From Acidobacteriota bacterium (lineage in GTDB: Bacteria; Acidobacteriota; Terriglobia; Bryobacterales; Bryobacteraceae), in assembly GCA_016871135.1 (NCBI GenBank), contig VFZQ01000026.1, positions 1 to 17,788 on the forward strand: a DNA stretch of 17,788 nucleotides. The letters run 5' to 3'. Shown here piece by piece: positions 1 through 8,088 of this stretch; position 1 is the first letter of the stretch, and every line of letters starts with the position of its first letter. The notes beneath the pieces were generated by a model. That model was not told the origin of the DNA and searched no databases. It saw nothing but the letters and a program-made list of their open reading frames with translations. A program made the translations under genes and the position numbers.

Positions 1-10
1 TGCTCAAAGA

Positions 11-3000
11 CTAAAACGCATACCGCAGCGCGAACTGAATCTCTCTCGCCGGCCGCGTATTCGAAATCGCGCCAAAGTTGTTCGCCGTCCGATTGCCGTT
101 CGGCGGATCGAAGTTCGTCTTGTTGAAGAAGTTGAACGCTTCCATCCGGAACTCCACCTTGTGTCCTTCGATAACGCGGAAGTCCTTGTGCAAGCCGAAG
201 TTCATCTGATTAAAACTTGGTGCGCGGACGATGTTCCGGCCCGCGTTGCCAAACGGCTGCGACACGTCAGTCGGTTCCAACACCGTCGCACGGTTCAACC
301 ATCCCGCGGGCGAGCGCTGCCCCTCGGGCAGAACGGGGTTGCCGGTGATGTTCGGGCGATACGTCGGTGCTCCGGACACCTGGAAGGCAGCCGAGGGGCC
401 GTAGCTCAAGTTGACCGGAACGCCGCTGGTCGAAAAGTTGATGATCGAGACGCGCCAGCCGCCGGCGATGGCATCGACGCCGCGACTCCACGAATCGCCG
501 AACTTTCGGCTCTTGCCGAACGGAAGATCGTAAAGGAACGTCGTCGTATTGTTGAACGGCTGGTCGTAACCGGAGAGCCCCTTCTCGTTTTCGAGCGCGC
601 GGAAATTGACTCGGGAGTTGTCGCCGTTGCCTGACTCGAGGTGGCCCGAGGCGTTATCGATCGCCTTCGAGAACGTGAACGAATTTAGGAAGTACATGCC
701 GCCGGAGAAGCGTTTCTCGATCTTCGACTGGAAGGCGTGGTAGTCGAGGAAGCCGCCAGGAAACGCGGTCTGGATGAAGCCGTATGCCTGCAGCGGCCGC
801 CTGGCCTGCAGCGCCAGATTCTGGCCGACTACATTCGGCCGCGCCTGGTTGAAATCGCCCAGGATCATGAGCTTGTTCGCTGCGGTGCCGACGTAACCGA
901 CATCCAGCACCCAGCCCTTCATCAACTCCTGTTGAATCGTCACGTGCCAGTTCTGGTTATATGCCGACCGCAGGTCTTTCGGAATGTGATTGGTGCGCGT
1001 GTTCACCTGCCGGATGTTCGCCAGCGAAAGGAAGTTCGTCGGATAGCCCTGTTCGGTACGACGGAAACAGGTGCCCGGGCCCTGCGCCTGGCTGGTGCAG
1101 AGCGGCAAACCATTGGCAAACGCGGGTGGAAGCTGCGCGTCCACGGTGGGATTCAAAATGAACGGCAGATTGTACGCCAACAGGTTCTCGCCGCCCATGC
1201 GGTTGAAGTGCACGTAGCTGACGCCGTAAGCCGCGCGGATGACCGTCTTCGGCAGAACCGTATACGCCATGCCGATGCGTGGCGCCCAGTTATTCCCATC
1301 GGGATTGACGAGCGCGCGATCGTAGAGTGATCCGTCCTTGGCCAGGATCGTCGTGTTCGTCGATGGATCGAAGTTCGCGATTGCGTTCGTCGCTTCAAAC
1401 TGCGGCGTCGCGAATTCGTAGCGGATGCCGACATTCAGAGTCAGCTTGCGCGACACCTTGAAGTCGTCCTGGAGATAGAAGAAGTGCATCCACTGACGGT
1501 AATTCACGATGTTTGGCGAGTTGAGCGCGAACTGGTTGCGCGCGCCGTAGAAAAAATCGTTGAGGAACTGCAAGTTGTTGTTGGCCGTGCCGGGAACTTG
1601 CGAAAAGCGCCCGTTGTAAACGTCGCGGCCCGACTTCGGATTGAAATCGTCGATCTCGGTGGACACGCGCTGATACTCCCAGCCGGCCTTCAGCGAATGG
1701 CGGCCGAGGACCTTTACGTAGTTGACCTTCGGATTAAACACGTCGGGGTTCTGAAATTGCGGATTGGACTCCTGTACGCCGAACGCCGAGTAGCCATTGA
1801 CGGCTTGGCGATAAACGCCGCCGGCGAAGCGCTTGTCGGTGGGCGCATTCGGGATGCCGATCTTCTCTGCCAGCGTGCCGGTGCCAACGAACACGGGGAA
1901 CTTACCGCCATCGGACCGGCTATAGCCGAGCCGGAATTCGAGGATACTGGTCGGGTTCACGGTCCAGGATGTACCAAACGCCAACTGCCGGTTTTCGACG
2001 CGGACGTTGCCGTTCGAATCGCCGCCGGAGGGACCCGGGAGTGCGGGCGGTTCGAAGTTCTCCATCAACCGGTGCGAATAACGGCCGAAGGCGTTCAGCT
2101 TCGACGAAAAATAGTGATCGTAGCGGAAGTCGCCCTTGTCGGTCTTGTCAGTGCGCAGAGGTTGCGACTCGAAGTTGTTCGAAAGACCGGGGCGGTTCGG
2201 ATCGGGCAGGCCGGCCAGCACCTCGCGCGCCCAGCGCGTGATCTGCGTCTGCGGCACAACGCCGTTGGGGATCACCGTGCCGTCGAGCGGATTGCGCACG
2301 GAAATACCGAGGTTGCCGTTCATTTCGGCGCGGGTTGGCAGCGTCGAAAACGTGATGCGCTTGGTGTTCCGGCGGTAGCCTTCGAAGTCGCCGAAGAAGA
2401 AGCTCTTGTCCTTCTTGATCGCGCCGCCAAACGCCGCACCGTACTGGTTCTGAATGAGCGTGGGCTTCTGATTGTTGACGGGCTTGAAGAACCCGGTGGC
2501 GTTAAGTTTGGTGTTGCGAAGATACTCCCACGCCGAGCCGTGGAAGGAGTTCGTGCCACTGCGGATCGAGGCGTTGATCACGGCGCCGCCGGCGCGTCCG
2601 AACTCGGCCGAGAAGTTGTTGGTCTCCAAGCGGAACTCCTGCACCGAATCGGGCGAAAGCTGCACGACCTGATTCGAAAAGCCTTGGTTCGACGTGCCGT
2701 AGGCGTTGTTGTCCACGCCGTCGATGACGAAGTTGTTCTGCGAGCTGCGCATGCCGTTGACGTTGAAGGAAGCGTCGCGGGTATCGGCGATGGAACTGCG
2801 GCGCACGCCGGGCGCAAGCAGCGCCAGGTCCGCGTAAGCGCGGCCGTTGAGCGGGAGATTCACAACCTGTTGCGTGCCGACAACGGTGCCGCGCGAAGAG
2901 GTATCGGTTTCCAGAACCGCAACGGCATCGGTGACGGTGATGCTCTCGCTGGTCGAGCCGACTTCGAGCTTCAGATCCACGCGCTGCCGGGCGTTCACGG

Positions 3001-3274
3001 TGACGCTGAACGTATTGGCGACCGCGGATTTGAATCCCTTCGCCGTGCCTTCGAGTTTGTACGAGCCGGCCTTGACGTTAAAGAACTGATAGCTGCCCGC
3101 CGTATCGGTGACGGCCTTCTGCTGCACGCCGGTCTGCGTGTTGGTCAGCGTGACTTCGGCGCCGGCGATGCCGCCCCCGCTCGCATCCTGAACGCTGCCG
3201 AGCACCTGTGCGGTATCGAACTGCGCGAGCAACAAGGCGGTGGCAAGCGCGGCCAGCGCAAACAATTTCTTCAT
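11..3274 (-). CDS. Oar-like TonB-dependent outer-membrane receptor with carboxypeptidase-regulatory-like domain
   Basis: 1087-aa outer-membrane protein, probably a TonB-dependent transporter for a large polymeric or peptide substrate; the substrate cannot be read from sequence. It starts with a signal peptide (MKKLFALAALATALLLAQ). An Ig-like CarboxypepD_reg domain follows at about residues 24-105 (VLGSVQDASGGGIAGAEVTL, DTAGSYQF, LEVGSTSESITV). Next is a plug-like region with NLPLNGRAYADL and NNFVIDGVDNN, then a long beta-barrel with the family signature YLRNTKLNATGFF and a C-terminal aromatic (FALRYAF) as expected for BAM-dependent insertion. AGGAGA lies 7 nt before the ATG. Length and layout match the Oar-type receptors that are highly expanded in Acidobacteriota. 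It is transcribed divergently from a second receptor of the same architecture. I see no frameshift and no neighbouring TonB, SusD-like or glycoside hydrolase gene that would indicate a substrate. Confidence 0.93.
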   Translation of the reverse strand: MKKLFALAALATALLLAQFDTAQVLGSVQDASGGGIAGAEVTLTNTQTGVQQKAVTDTAGSYQFFNVKAGSYKLEGTAKGFKSAVANTFSVTVNARQRVDLKLEVGSTSESITVTDAVAVLETDTSSRGTVVGTQQVVNLPLNGRAYADLALLAPGVRRSSIADTRDASFNVNGMRSSQNNFVIDGVDNNAYGTSNQGFSNQVVQLSPDSVQEFRLETNNFSAEFGRAGGAVINASIRSGTNSFHGSAWEYLRNTKLNATGFFKPVNNQKPTLIQNQYGAAFGGAIKKDKSFFFGDFEGYRRNTKRITFSTLPTRAEMNGNLGISVRNPLDGTVIPNGVVPQTQITRWAREVLAGLPDPNRPGLSNNFESQPLRTDKTDKGDFRYDHYFSSKLNAFGRYSHRLMENFEPPALPGPSGGDSNGNVRVENRQLAFGTSWTVNPTSILEFRLGYSRSDGGKFPVFVGTGTLAEKIGIPNAPTDKRFAGGVYRQAVNGYSAFGVQESNPQFQNPDVFNPKVNYVKVLGRHSLKAGWEYQRVSTEIDDFNPKSGRDVYNGRFSQVPGTANNNLQFLNDFFYGARNQFALNSPNIVNYRQWMHFFYLQDDFKVSRKLTLNVGIRYEFATPQFEATNAIANFDPSTNTTILAKDGSLYDRALVNPDGNNWAPRIGMAYTVLPKTVIRAAYGVSYVHFNRMGGENLLAYNLPFILNPTVDAQLPPAFANGLPLCTSQAQGPGTCFRRTEQGYPTNFLSLANIRQVNTRTNHIPKDLRSAYNQNWHVTIQQELMKGWVLDVGYVGTAANKLMILGDFNQARPNVVGQNLALQARRPLQAYGFIQTAFPGGFLDYHAFQSKIEKRFSGGMYFLNSFTFSKAIDNASGHLESGNGDNSRVNFRALENEKGLSGYDQPFNNTTTFLYDLPFGKSRKFGDSWSRGVDAIAGGWRVSIINFSTSGVPVNLSYGPSAAFQVSGAPTYRPNITGNPVLPEGQRSPAGWLNRATVLEPTDVSQPFGNAGRNIVRAPSFNQMNFGLHKDFRVIEGHKVEFRMEAFNFFNKTNFDPPNGNRTANNFGAISNTRPAREIQFALRYAF

Positions 3275-3281
3275 GGCGAGA

Positions 3282-3287
3282 TCTCCT
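3282..3287 (-). promoter_or_regulatory. Ribosome binding site of the minus-strand receptor
   Basis: Read on the minus strand this is AGGAGA, 7 nt upstream of the ATG at 3274. It fixes the start codon, which also leads directly into a good signal peptide. Confidence 0.75.
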
Positions 3288-3309
3288 CGATTTAGACTAT
3301 CGTCTCTTT

Positions 3310-3338
3310 ATTGCAGCACCGTCGCGGCGCGGTGGCAA
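3310..3338 (-). promoter_or_regulatory. Possible sigma70-type promoter of the minus-strand receptor
   Basis: On the minus strand TTGCCA (3338-3333) and TGCAAT (3315-3310) are separated by 17 nt. Transcription would start near 3303 and give a leader of about 29 nt containing the AGGAGA site. The -10 box departs from consensus at two positions, so this is tentative. Confidence 0.3.
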
Positions 3339-3370
3339 GTAGGTCGCCGCAAGCGAGTTGATGGTTGATA

Positions 3371-3376
3371 TATACT
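3371..3376 (+). promoter_or_regulatory. Possible -10 box of the plus-strand receptor
   Basis: TATACT lies in an AT-rich patch (GATATATACT) within the divergent intergenic region, 45 nt before the chosen ATG. No convincing -35 hexamer is seen 16-18 nt upstream. The implied leader (about 40 nt) would contain the AAGGGG ribosome site. Confidence 0.25.
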
Positions 3377-3421
3377 ACCGACTGTCTCTGTGGTTTTTCA
3401 TTCTTCCGAAAAGGGGTTCCC

Positions 3422-6400
3422 ATGAAGTGCAGTTCGTCTAAGTTGACGTTGGCGCTGTTGATTCTAGTGAGTCTGTCGGGCTCGTCTTTGAGCGCCCAGA
3501 CCGTGGCCGGACAGATCTCCGGTCTGGTGACCGATCCCTCCGGCGCGTCGATCGCCGATGCGAGTGTGGTCGTCACCGATCTCGATCGTAATGTAAACTT
3601 CCGCTCAACTTCGAATGAGAGTGGCTTCTATCTCGTGTCTCCGCTGCCGCCAGGCCGCTACAAGCTGCGCGCGGAGAAAGCCGGCTTCCGGGCGTACCAA
3701 GTTGAACTCGTACCGATCGCCACACAACAGAAAGCCGAAGTCAGCATCTCGCTGCAAGTCGGCGCGGTATCGGAAAGCGTCACCGTGACGGGTGGCGCGC
3801 AGTTGGTGGATACCACCACCGCCACGCTCAGCGGCGTTGTCGAGAATAAACGCATCATCGACCTGCCGCTCAACGGACGCAACGTATTTTCGTTGGCCTG
3901 GGCCACCGCGGGTGTCTTCCCGCAGCGTCCCGCGGCCGGCAGCGCCAACGAGGGATTCCACTCCATCGGCATCTTTACTGTGAATGGCGGGCGTGATTCG
4001 TCGAATGCCATCCTGATGGACGGCGTGCCGGTGACGATGAACTCGAACACGGCGAATATGAACGCAAACTCCGCCGTGCCATCGGTGGAAGGCGTCGAAG
4101 AGTTCCGCATCCAGACCAACTCCTACAGCGCCGAGTACGGCCGTTCCGGCGGCGGCGTTCTCACCATCGCCACAAAGTCCGGCACCAACACGCTGCATGG
4201 CAGCCTCTTCGAATTCGTACGCAACAGCAGAATGGACGCTAACAACTGGTTCGCCAACGCGAGCGGCGCGCGGTTGGCTACCTTCCAGCGCAACGAATTC
4301 GGCGCCAGTTCCGGCGGCCCGCTTGTGATTCCGAAAGTCTACGACGGTCGCAACAAGACCTTCTGGTTCGCGGTGTACGAAGGACGCCGGCAACGTTCGG
4401 CCTCCACTCGCTTCTTCACGCTGCCCACCAACGAACAGTTGGCCGGCGACTTTTCCAAAACGCTGACCGCCAACGCCGCGCTGCGCAATATCTACGATCC
4501 GATGTCGACCACGCCAGACCCCGCCCGCCCCGGCCAATTCTTGCGTACGCCCTTTGCCGGCAACCGCATTCCGGTCAATCGCTTCGACCCCGTCGCCGCC
4601 AACGTCTTGAAGTTCTATGGCCCCCGTCCCAACCTGCCGGGGCAACCGAATACGGGCCAGAATAACTTCTTCTTCCAAGGCAAGGCGCCGACCGACGTGA
4701 ACCGCGCGACTTCCAAAGTCGATCACAACTTCAACGAGAACCAGCGCATCTTCTTCCGGTACTCCATCTTCCAGAACGAGAACTCGCAGCCTGAATTGTG
4801 GGCCGGTCCGGGTTGTCCCGATGGCGGCTGCTACTCCAACTACGAGCGGTTGCAGAATTTCGCGATCGACTATAGCTGGACGATGAATCCGACGACGTTG
4901 CTCAGCTTACGCTACGGCTTCGCCCGCTCGATTCTCGACCGCGGAAGTTGGCACAAAAACTTCAGGCCGACGTCTTTGGGCCTGCCCGCCATTGTCGAGG
5001 CTGGCGCGGATCTGCTGGTGTTCCCCGAGTTCTCCGTCGAAGAAATGACAATGCCCGGTTTGCTCCACCACTGGAACTTCCGCTCCGCCAATCAATCGCA
5101 CACGATTGTGGGAACGCTTTCAAAAGTGTTGGGCAGCCACAGCTTGAAAGCGGGTACCGAACTGCGCGAGAACCTGATCAACCACATGCAGGCGCCTTGG
5201 AGCTTGAACTTCAGCTTCAACCGCGCGATGACACAGGGTCCGGATCCGCGCGTCGTCTCGGCCACCGGCGGATTTGGGTTCGCGTCGTTCCTGTTGGGAA
5301 CCGGCTCCGGCGGCAACGAAGTACATGGCATTCGACCCGCGCTCGAAAGCAAGAGCTATGGCTTCTACCTCCAAGATGACTGGAAGGTCAACCGGAAACT
5401 AACGCTGAATCTCGGTCTGCGCTGGGACTTCGAGACCGGCCTGACGGAACGCTATGACCGCTACTCGGTGTTCGATCCCTCGGCCGTGCATCCGTTGAGC
5501 CAGCGGACCGGTTTGAATCTGCGTGGCGGTTGGACCTTCGCGAATAAGGGCGGCCGCGGTCGCACACTGAAGGACATCGAGTGGGGTAAGATCGCGCCGC
5601 GTATCGGCCTTGCCTATCAGTTGGGGCCGAAGACCACGCTCCGCGCCGGCGGCGGAATCTTCTACACAATGGCCACCTATGGCGCCAACAACTATGGAAC
5701 GGCGCCCTTCCGTGCCGCCACTCCCTGGGTAGCCAGTATCGACGGCGTCACGCCAAACGACCTGCTCCGCAATCCGTTCCCGAACGGCGTGTTGCAGCCG
5801 GAAGGTTCGGTCAACGGCCTCGGCGCCGCGCTCGGCCAGGGCGTCGGTTCGCCCATCCCTTCGACGATGACGACTCCGTACAACTCGCAATGGAACTTCT
5901 CGATCGGCCAGGAGCTCGGCGGAGGAATGGTTCTCGACCTTGCCTATGCCGGGAACAAGGGCACCCACCTGCCCCTGCCCTGGCAGATGGATCAACTGGC
6001 CGACGCGCAGATCCGTCCCAACGCCGGGCTACTCGATACCGTGCCGAACCCGTTCTTCGGGCTCATTCCAGTGGGTGCCTTGTCGAACCGGAACGTGCAG
6101 CGAGGTGAGCTGTTGACGCCCTATCCGCAATATCCCGGCGTTTCTTTCGCCGGCACGTCGTGGGGCAACTCCAACTTCCACAGCCTGCAGGTGACGTTTA
6201 AGAAACGGTTCTCCAGCAATGGAACCGTCGTCGTGGCCTATACGTGGTCCAAGTTGATCGCCGATGGCGGTGACAACGCCTGGGATTCGGCCGGCTTCCG
6301 CAATTTCAATTGCCGGGCATGCGAGCGGTCGATCTCGCCTTATTCCTATCCGCACCGGATTGTCACGACCTCGACCTACGAACTCCCGTTCGGCAAAGGC

Positions 6401-6895
6401 AAACAGTTCGGCTCGAACTGGAACGGCTTCATGAACGCCGTACTCGGCCAGTGGCAGGTGAACGGCATCATGACCCTCAGTTCCGGATCCCCGCTGCAGA
6501 TGCTCACCACGGGCAACACCAGCTTCTCGTTCGGTGGAGGTCAACGGCCCGATTCGACCGGACGCGACGCCCGCCTCGACAACCCGACGCTCAACCGCTG
6601 GTTCGACACCGATGCGTTCCGGTTGCCGGCGCAATACACCTTTGGCAATATGGGCCGCATGCATCCGAACCTCCGCAGCGACTTCGTTGAAATGCTCGAC
6701 CTGTCGGTCTTCAAGCGCTTCAACATCGTCGGCGAACGCGTTGCGCTCGAGCTCCGCGGCGAGAGCTTCAACGCGTTGAATCACCCCGTGTTCGGTTCGC
6801 CGAACACGACGGTGGGCAATGCGCAGTTCGGCCGCGTCGCCGGTACGGCGAACGCGCCGCGCCAAACGCAATTCGCACTCAAGCTGCTCTGGTAA
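3422..6895 (+). CDS. Second Oar-like TonB-dependent outer-membrane receptor
   Basis: 1157-aa outer-membrane receptor of the same family as its divergent neighbour. The ATG at 3422 is chosen over an upstream TTG at 3365 because AAGGGG lies 5 nt before it and the protein then begins with a clean signal peptide (KLTLALLILVSLSGSSLSA, cleavage likely after Ala25). A CarboxypepD_reg domain follows at about 28-115 (QISGLVTDPSGASIADASVV, ESGFYLVSPLPPGRYKL). A plug-like segment has DLPLNGRNVFSL and NAILMDGVPV, then a barrel with FEFVRNSRMDANNWF, and the protein ends FALKLLW with an aromatic last residue. The substrate is unknown. It shares general architecture but not close sequence with the minus-strand receptor, so they look like old paralogues rather than a recent duplication. 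A strong palindrome downstream probably ends the transcript. Confidence 0.93.
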   Translation: MKCSSSKLTLALLILVSLSGSSLSAQTVAGQISGLVTDPSGASIADASVVVTDLDRNVNFRSTSNESGFYLVSPLPPGRYKLRAEKAGFRAYQVELVPIATQQKAEVSISLQVGAVSESVTVTGGAQLVDTTTATLSGVVENKRIIDLPLNGRNVFSLAWATAGVFPQRPAAGSANEGFHSIGIFTVNGGRDSSNAILMDGVPVTMNSNTANMNANSAVPSVEGVEEFRIQTNSYSAEYGRSGGGVLTIATKSGTNTLHGSLFEFVRNSRMDANNWFANASGARLATFQRNEFGASSGGPLVIPKVYDGRNKTFWFAVYEGRRQRSASTRFFTLPTNEQLAGDFSKTLTANAALRNIYDPMSTTPDPARPGQFLRTPFAGNRIPVNRFDPVAANVLKFYGPRPNLPGQPNTGQNNFFFQGKAPTDVNRATSKVDHNFNENQRIFFRYSIFQNENSQPELWAGPGCPDGGCYSNYERLQNFAIDYSWTMNPTTLLSLRYGFARSILDRGSWHKNFRPTSLGLPAIVEAGADLLVFPEFSVEEMTMPGLLHHWNFRSANQSHTIVGTLSKVLGSHSLKAGTELRENLINHMQAPWSLNFSFNRAMTQGPDPRVVSATGGFGFASFLLGTGSGGNEVHGIRPALESKSYGFYLQDDWKVNRKLTLNLGLRWDFETGLTERYDRYSVFDPSAVHPLSQRTGLNLRGGWTFANKGGRGRTLKDIEWGKIAPRIGLAYQLGPKTTLRAGGGIFYTMATYGANNYGTAPFRAATPWVASIDGVTPNDLLRNPFPNGVLQPEGSVNGLGAALGQGVGSPIPSTMTTPYNSQWNFSIGQELGGGMVLDLAYAGNKGTHLPLPWQMDQLADAQIRPNAGLLDTVPNPFFGLIPVGALSNRNVQRGELLTPYPQYPGVSFAGTSWGNSNFHSLQVTFKKRFSSNGTVVVAYTWSKLIADGGDNAWDSAGFRNFNCRACERSISPYSYPHRIVTTSTYELPFGKGKQFGSNWNGFMNAVLGQWQVNGIMTLSSGSPLQMLTTGNTSFSFGGGQRPDSTGRDARLDNPTLNRWFDTDAFRLPAQYTFGNMGRMHPNLRSDFVEMLDLSVFKRFNIVGERVALELRGESFNALNHPVFGSPNTTVGNAQFGRVAGTANAPRQTQFALKLLW

Positions 6896-6910
6896 GACTG
6901 CATCGCATCA

Positions 6911-6948
6911 GCAAACGCGGGCCGCCTTCGAAGGCGGCCCGCGTTTGC
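6911..6948 (+). terminator. Perfect 38-nt palindrome, probable transcription terminator
   Basis: The arms GCAAACGCGGGCCGCCTT and AAGGCGGCCCGCGTTTGC are exact reverse complements around a central CG, forming a very stable GC-rich hairpin 15 nt after the receptor stop. Only a short T-run (TTT within GCTTTGATG) follows, so it is a weak example of a classic intrinsic terminator. Because it is symmetrical it could work in both directions. Its position, between the end of one gene and the start of the next, supports a terminator role. Confidence 0.65.
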
Positions 6949-6960
6949 TTTGATGAGTGA

Positions 6961-6966
6961 TAAGAT
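6961..6966 (+). promoter_or_regulatory. Possible -10 box, leaderless start of the isomerase
   Basis: TAAGAT ends 9 nt before the ATG at 6976, which would put the transcription start at or within a few bases of the start codon. There is no Shine-Dalgarno sequence in the gap. No clear -35 box is seen; the expected place lies inside the terminator palindrome. Confidence 0.3.
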
Positions 6967-6975
6967 AATCGGTCT

Positions 6976-8025
6976 ATGTCGCAGATCAAAGGTCCCGGAT
7001 TGTTCCTTGCCCAATTCATGGGTGACGCTGCTCCCTTCAACTCGCTGCCGAACATTTCGGCGTGGGCGAAGTCGCTCGGCTACAAAGGCATTCAGTTGCC
7101 TTCCTGGGACGCGCGGATCATGGATCTAGCCAAGGCCGCTGAATCGAAGACCTACTGCGACGAGCTGAAGGGCCAGGCCAACGGCCTCGAATTCACCGAA
7201 CTCGCCTCGCACCTGCAAGGGCAGTTGGTCGCCTCGCACCCGGCCTACGACGAGATGTTCGATATTTTCGCCGCGCCCGAAGTGCGGGGCAATCCCGCCG
7301 CCCGCAGCGCATGGGCCACCGAGCAGTTGAAGCTCGTCATTAAGGCGTCGCGCAACCTCGGTCTGTCGGTGACGCCGTCGTTCACCGGCGCGCTGCTGTT
7401 TCCCTATATCTACCCGTGGCCGCAGCGGCCCGCGGGCCTCGTCGAAGAAGGATTCAAAGAACTCGCCAAGCGCTGGAAGCCGATCCTCGAATGCGCCGAA
7501 GAAAACGGCGTCGACTTCGCTTACGAACTGCACCCCGGCGAAGACTGCTACGACGGCGCGACGTTTGAGATGTTCCTCGAAGCCACCGGCAACTCGGCCC
7601 GCGTCAACATCAACTACGATCCCTCGCACTTCATTCTGCAGTGCCTCGACTACGTCGGCTTCATCGACATCTACGCCTCGCGCATCAAGGCGTTCCACGT
7701 TAAGGATGCCGAGTTCCGTCCGTCGGCCAAGGCCGGCGTGTACGGTGGATACCTCGGCTGGAAAGAGCGCCCCGGCCGCTTCCGTTCGCTCGGCGACGGG
7801 CAGGTCGATTTCAAGCAGATCTTCTCGCGCCTGACCGCGGGCGGCTACAGTTCATGGGCCGTGCTCGAATGGGAGTGCTGCTTCAAGGACGCCGCGCAAG
7901 GCGCCGCCGAAGGCGCCCCGTTCATCGCGTCGCACCTGATCGACGTCCCCGCCAAAGCCTTCGACGACTTCGCCGGCGCCGATTCCGACACCGCGCGGAA
8001 CCGGAAGATTCTCGGGCTGGGGTAG
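6976..8025 (+). CDS. Sugar phosphate isomerase/epimerase (AP endonuclease family 2, TIM barrel)
   Basis: 349-aa cytosolic TIM-barrel protein of the xylose-isomerase-like (AP_endonuc_2) superfamily; the likely role is metal-dependent isomerisation or epimerisation of a sugar or cyclitol, substrate unknown. Metal-site positions typical of the family are visible: Glu184 in AYELHPGE, Asp215 in NINYDPSH, His241 and Asp244 in AFHVKDAEF, and Glu298/Glu300 in VLEWE. Length is normal and the frame is intact. The ATG at 6976 is the first in frame and has no ribosome site, only a TAAGAT box just upstream. The last 144 codons (from Asn206) occur a second time at 10664-11098, beyond the restriction-modification cassette, so the 3' half of this gene may be an imported or hybrid allele. 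No other sugar-catabolic genes lie nearby. Confidence 0.9.
   Translation: MSQIKGPGLFLAQFMGDAAPFNSLPNISAWAKSLGYKGIQLPSWDARIMDLAKAAESKTYCDELKGQANGLEFTELASHLQGQLVASHPAYDEMFDIFAAPEVRGNPAARSAWATEQLKLVIKASRNLGLSVTPSFTGALLFPYIYPWPQRPAGLVEEGFKELAKRWKPILECAEENGVDFAYELHPGEDCYDGATFEMFLEATGNSARVNINYDPSHFILQCLDYVGFIDIYASRIKAFHVKDAEFRPSAKAGVYGGYLGWKERPGRFRSLGDGQVDFKQIFSRLTAGGYSSWAVLEWECCFKDAAQGAAEGAPFIASHLIDVPAKAFDDFAGADSDTARNRKILGLG
7591..8022 (+). repeat. Direct repeat, copy 1: 3' end of the intact isomerase gene
   Basis: These 432 nt align without a gap to 10664-11095 (constant offset 3073). Hand alignment gives 35 mismatches (about 92% identity). All but three are silent, and only two residues change (Phe to Val near residue 316, and the last residue Gly to Ala). 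Similarity stops at the stop codon on one side and at Asn206 on the other. Confidence 0.95.
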
Positions 8026-8036
8026 TTGAGGTCGAG

Positions 8037-8042
8037 TACAAT
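8037..8042 (+). promoter_or_regulatory. Possible -10 box of the cassette operon
   Basis: TACAAT lies 46 nt before the preferred dcm ATG. A start of transcription near 8049 would exclude the upstream TTG at 8026 as a start codon. No good -35 box is seen. Confidence 0.25.
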
Positions 8043-8088
8043 CGTTCATAGGTTGCCGAAAACTGCCGATAAAACAACTCGGAAGAGG

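Noticed and set aside
1484..3295. 603-aa open frame on the plus strand opposite the first receptor
   Set aside because: It lies wholly antisense to a gene with clear domains. Its composition (Val/Ala/Arg/Gly-rich, no motifs) is that of a GC-rich shadow frame.
3605..4726. 373-aa minus-strand frame opposite the second receptor
   Set aside because: Antisense shadow with no recognisable domain or ribosome site; the receptor frame is unambiguous.
8026..8088. TTG start of the methyltransferase directly after the isomerase stop
   Set aside because: It adds 21 residues with no family match before motif I and would lie upstream of the TACAAT box. ATG 8089 is preferred, though not proven.
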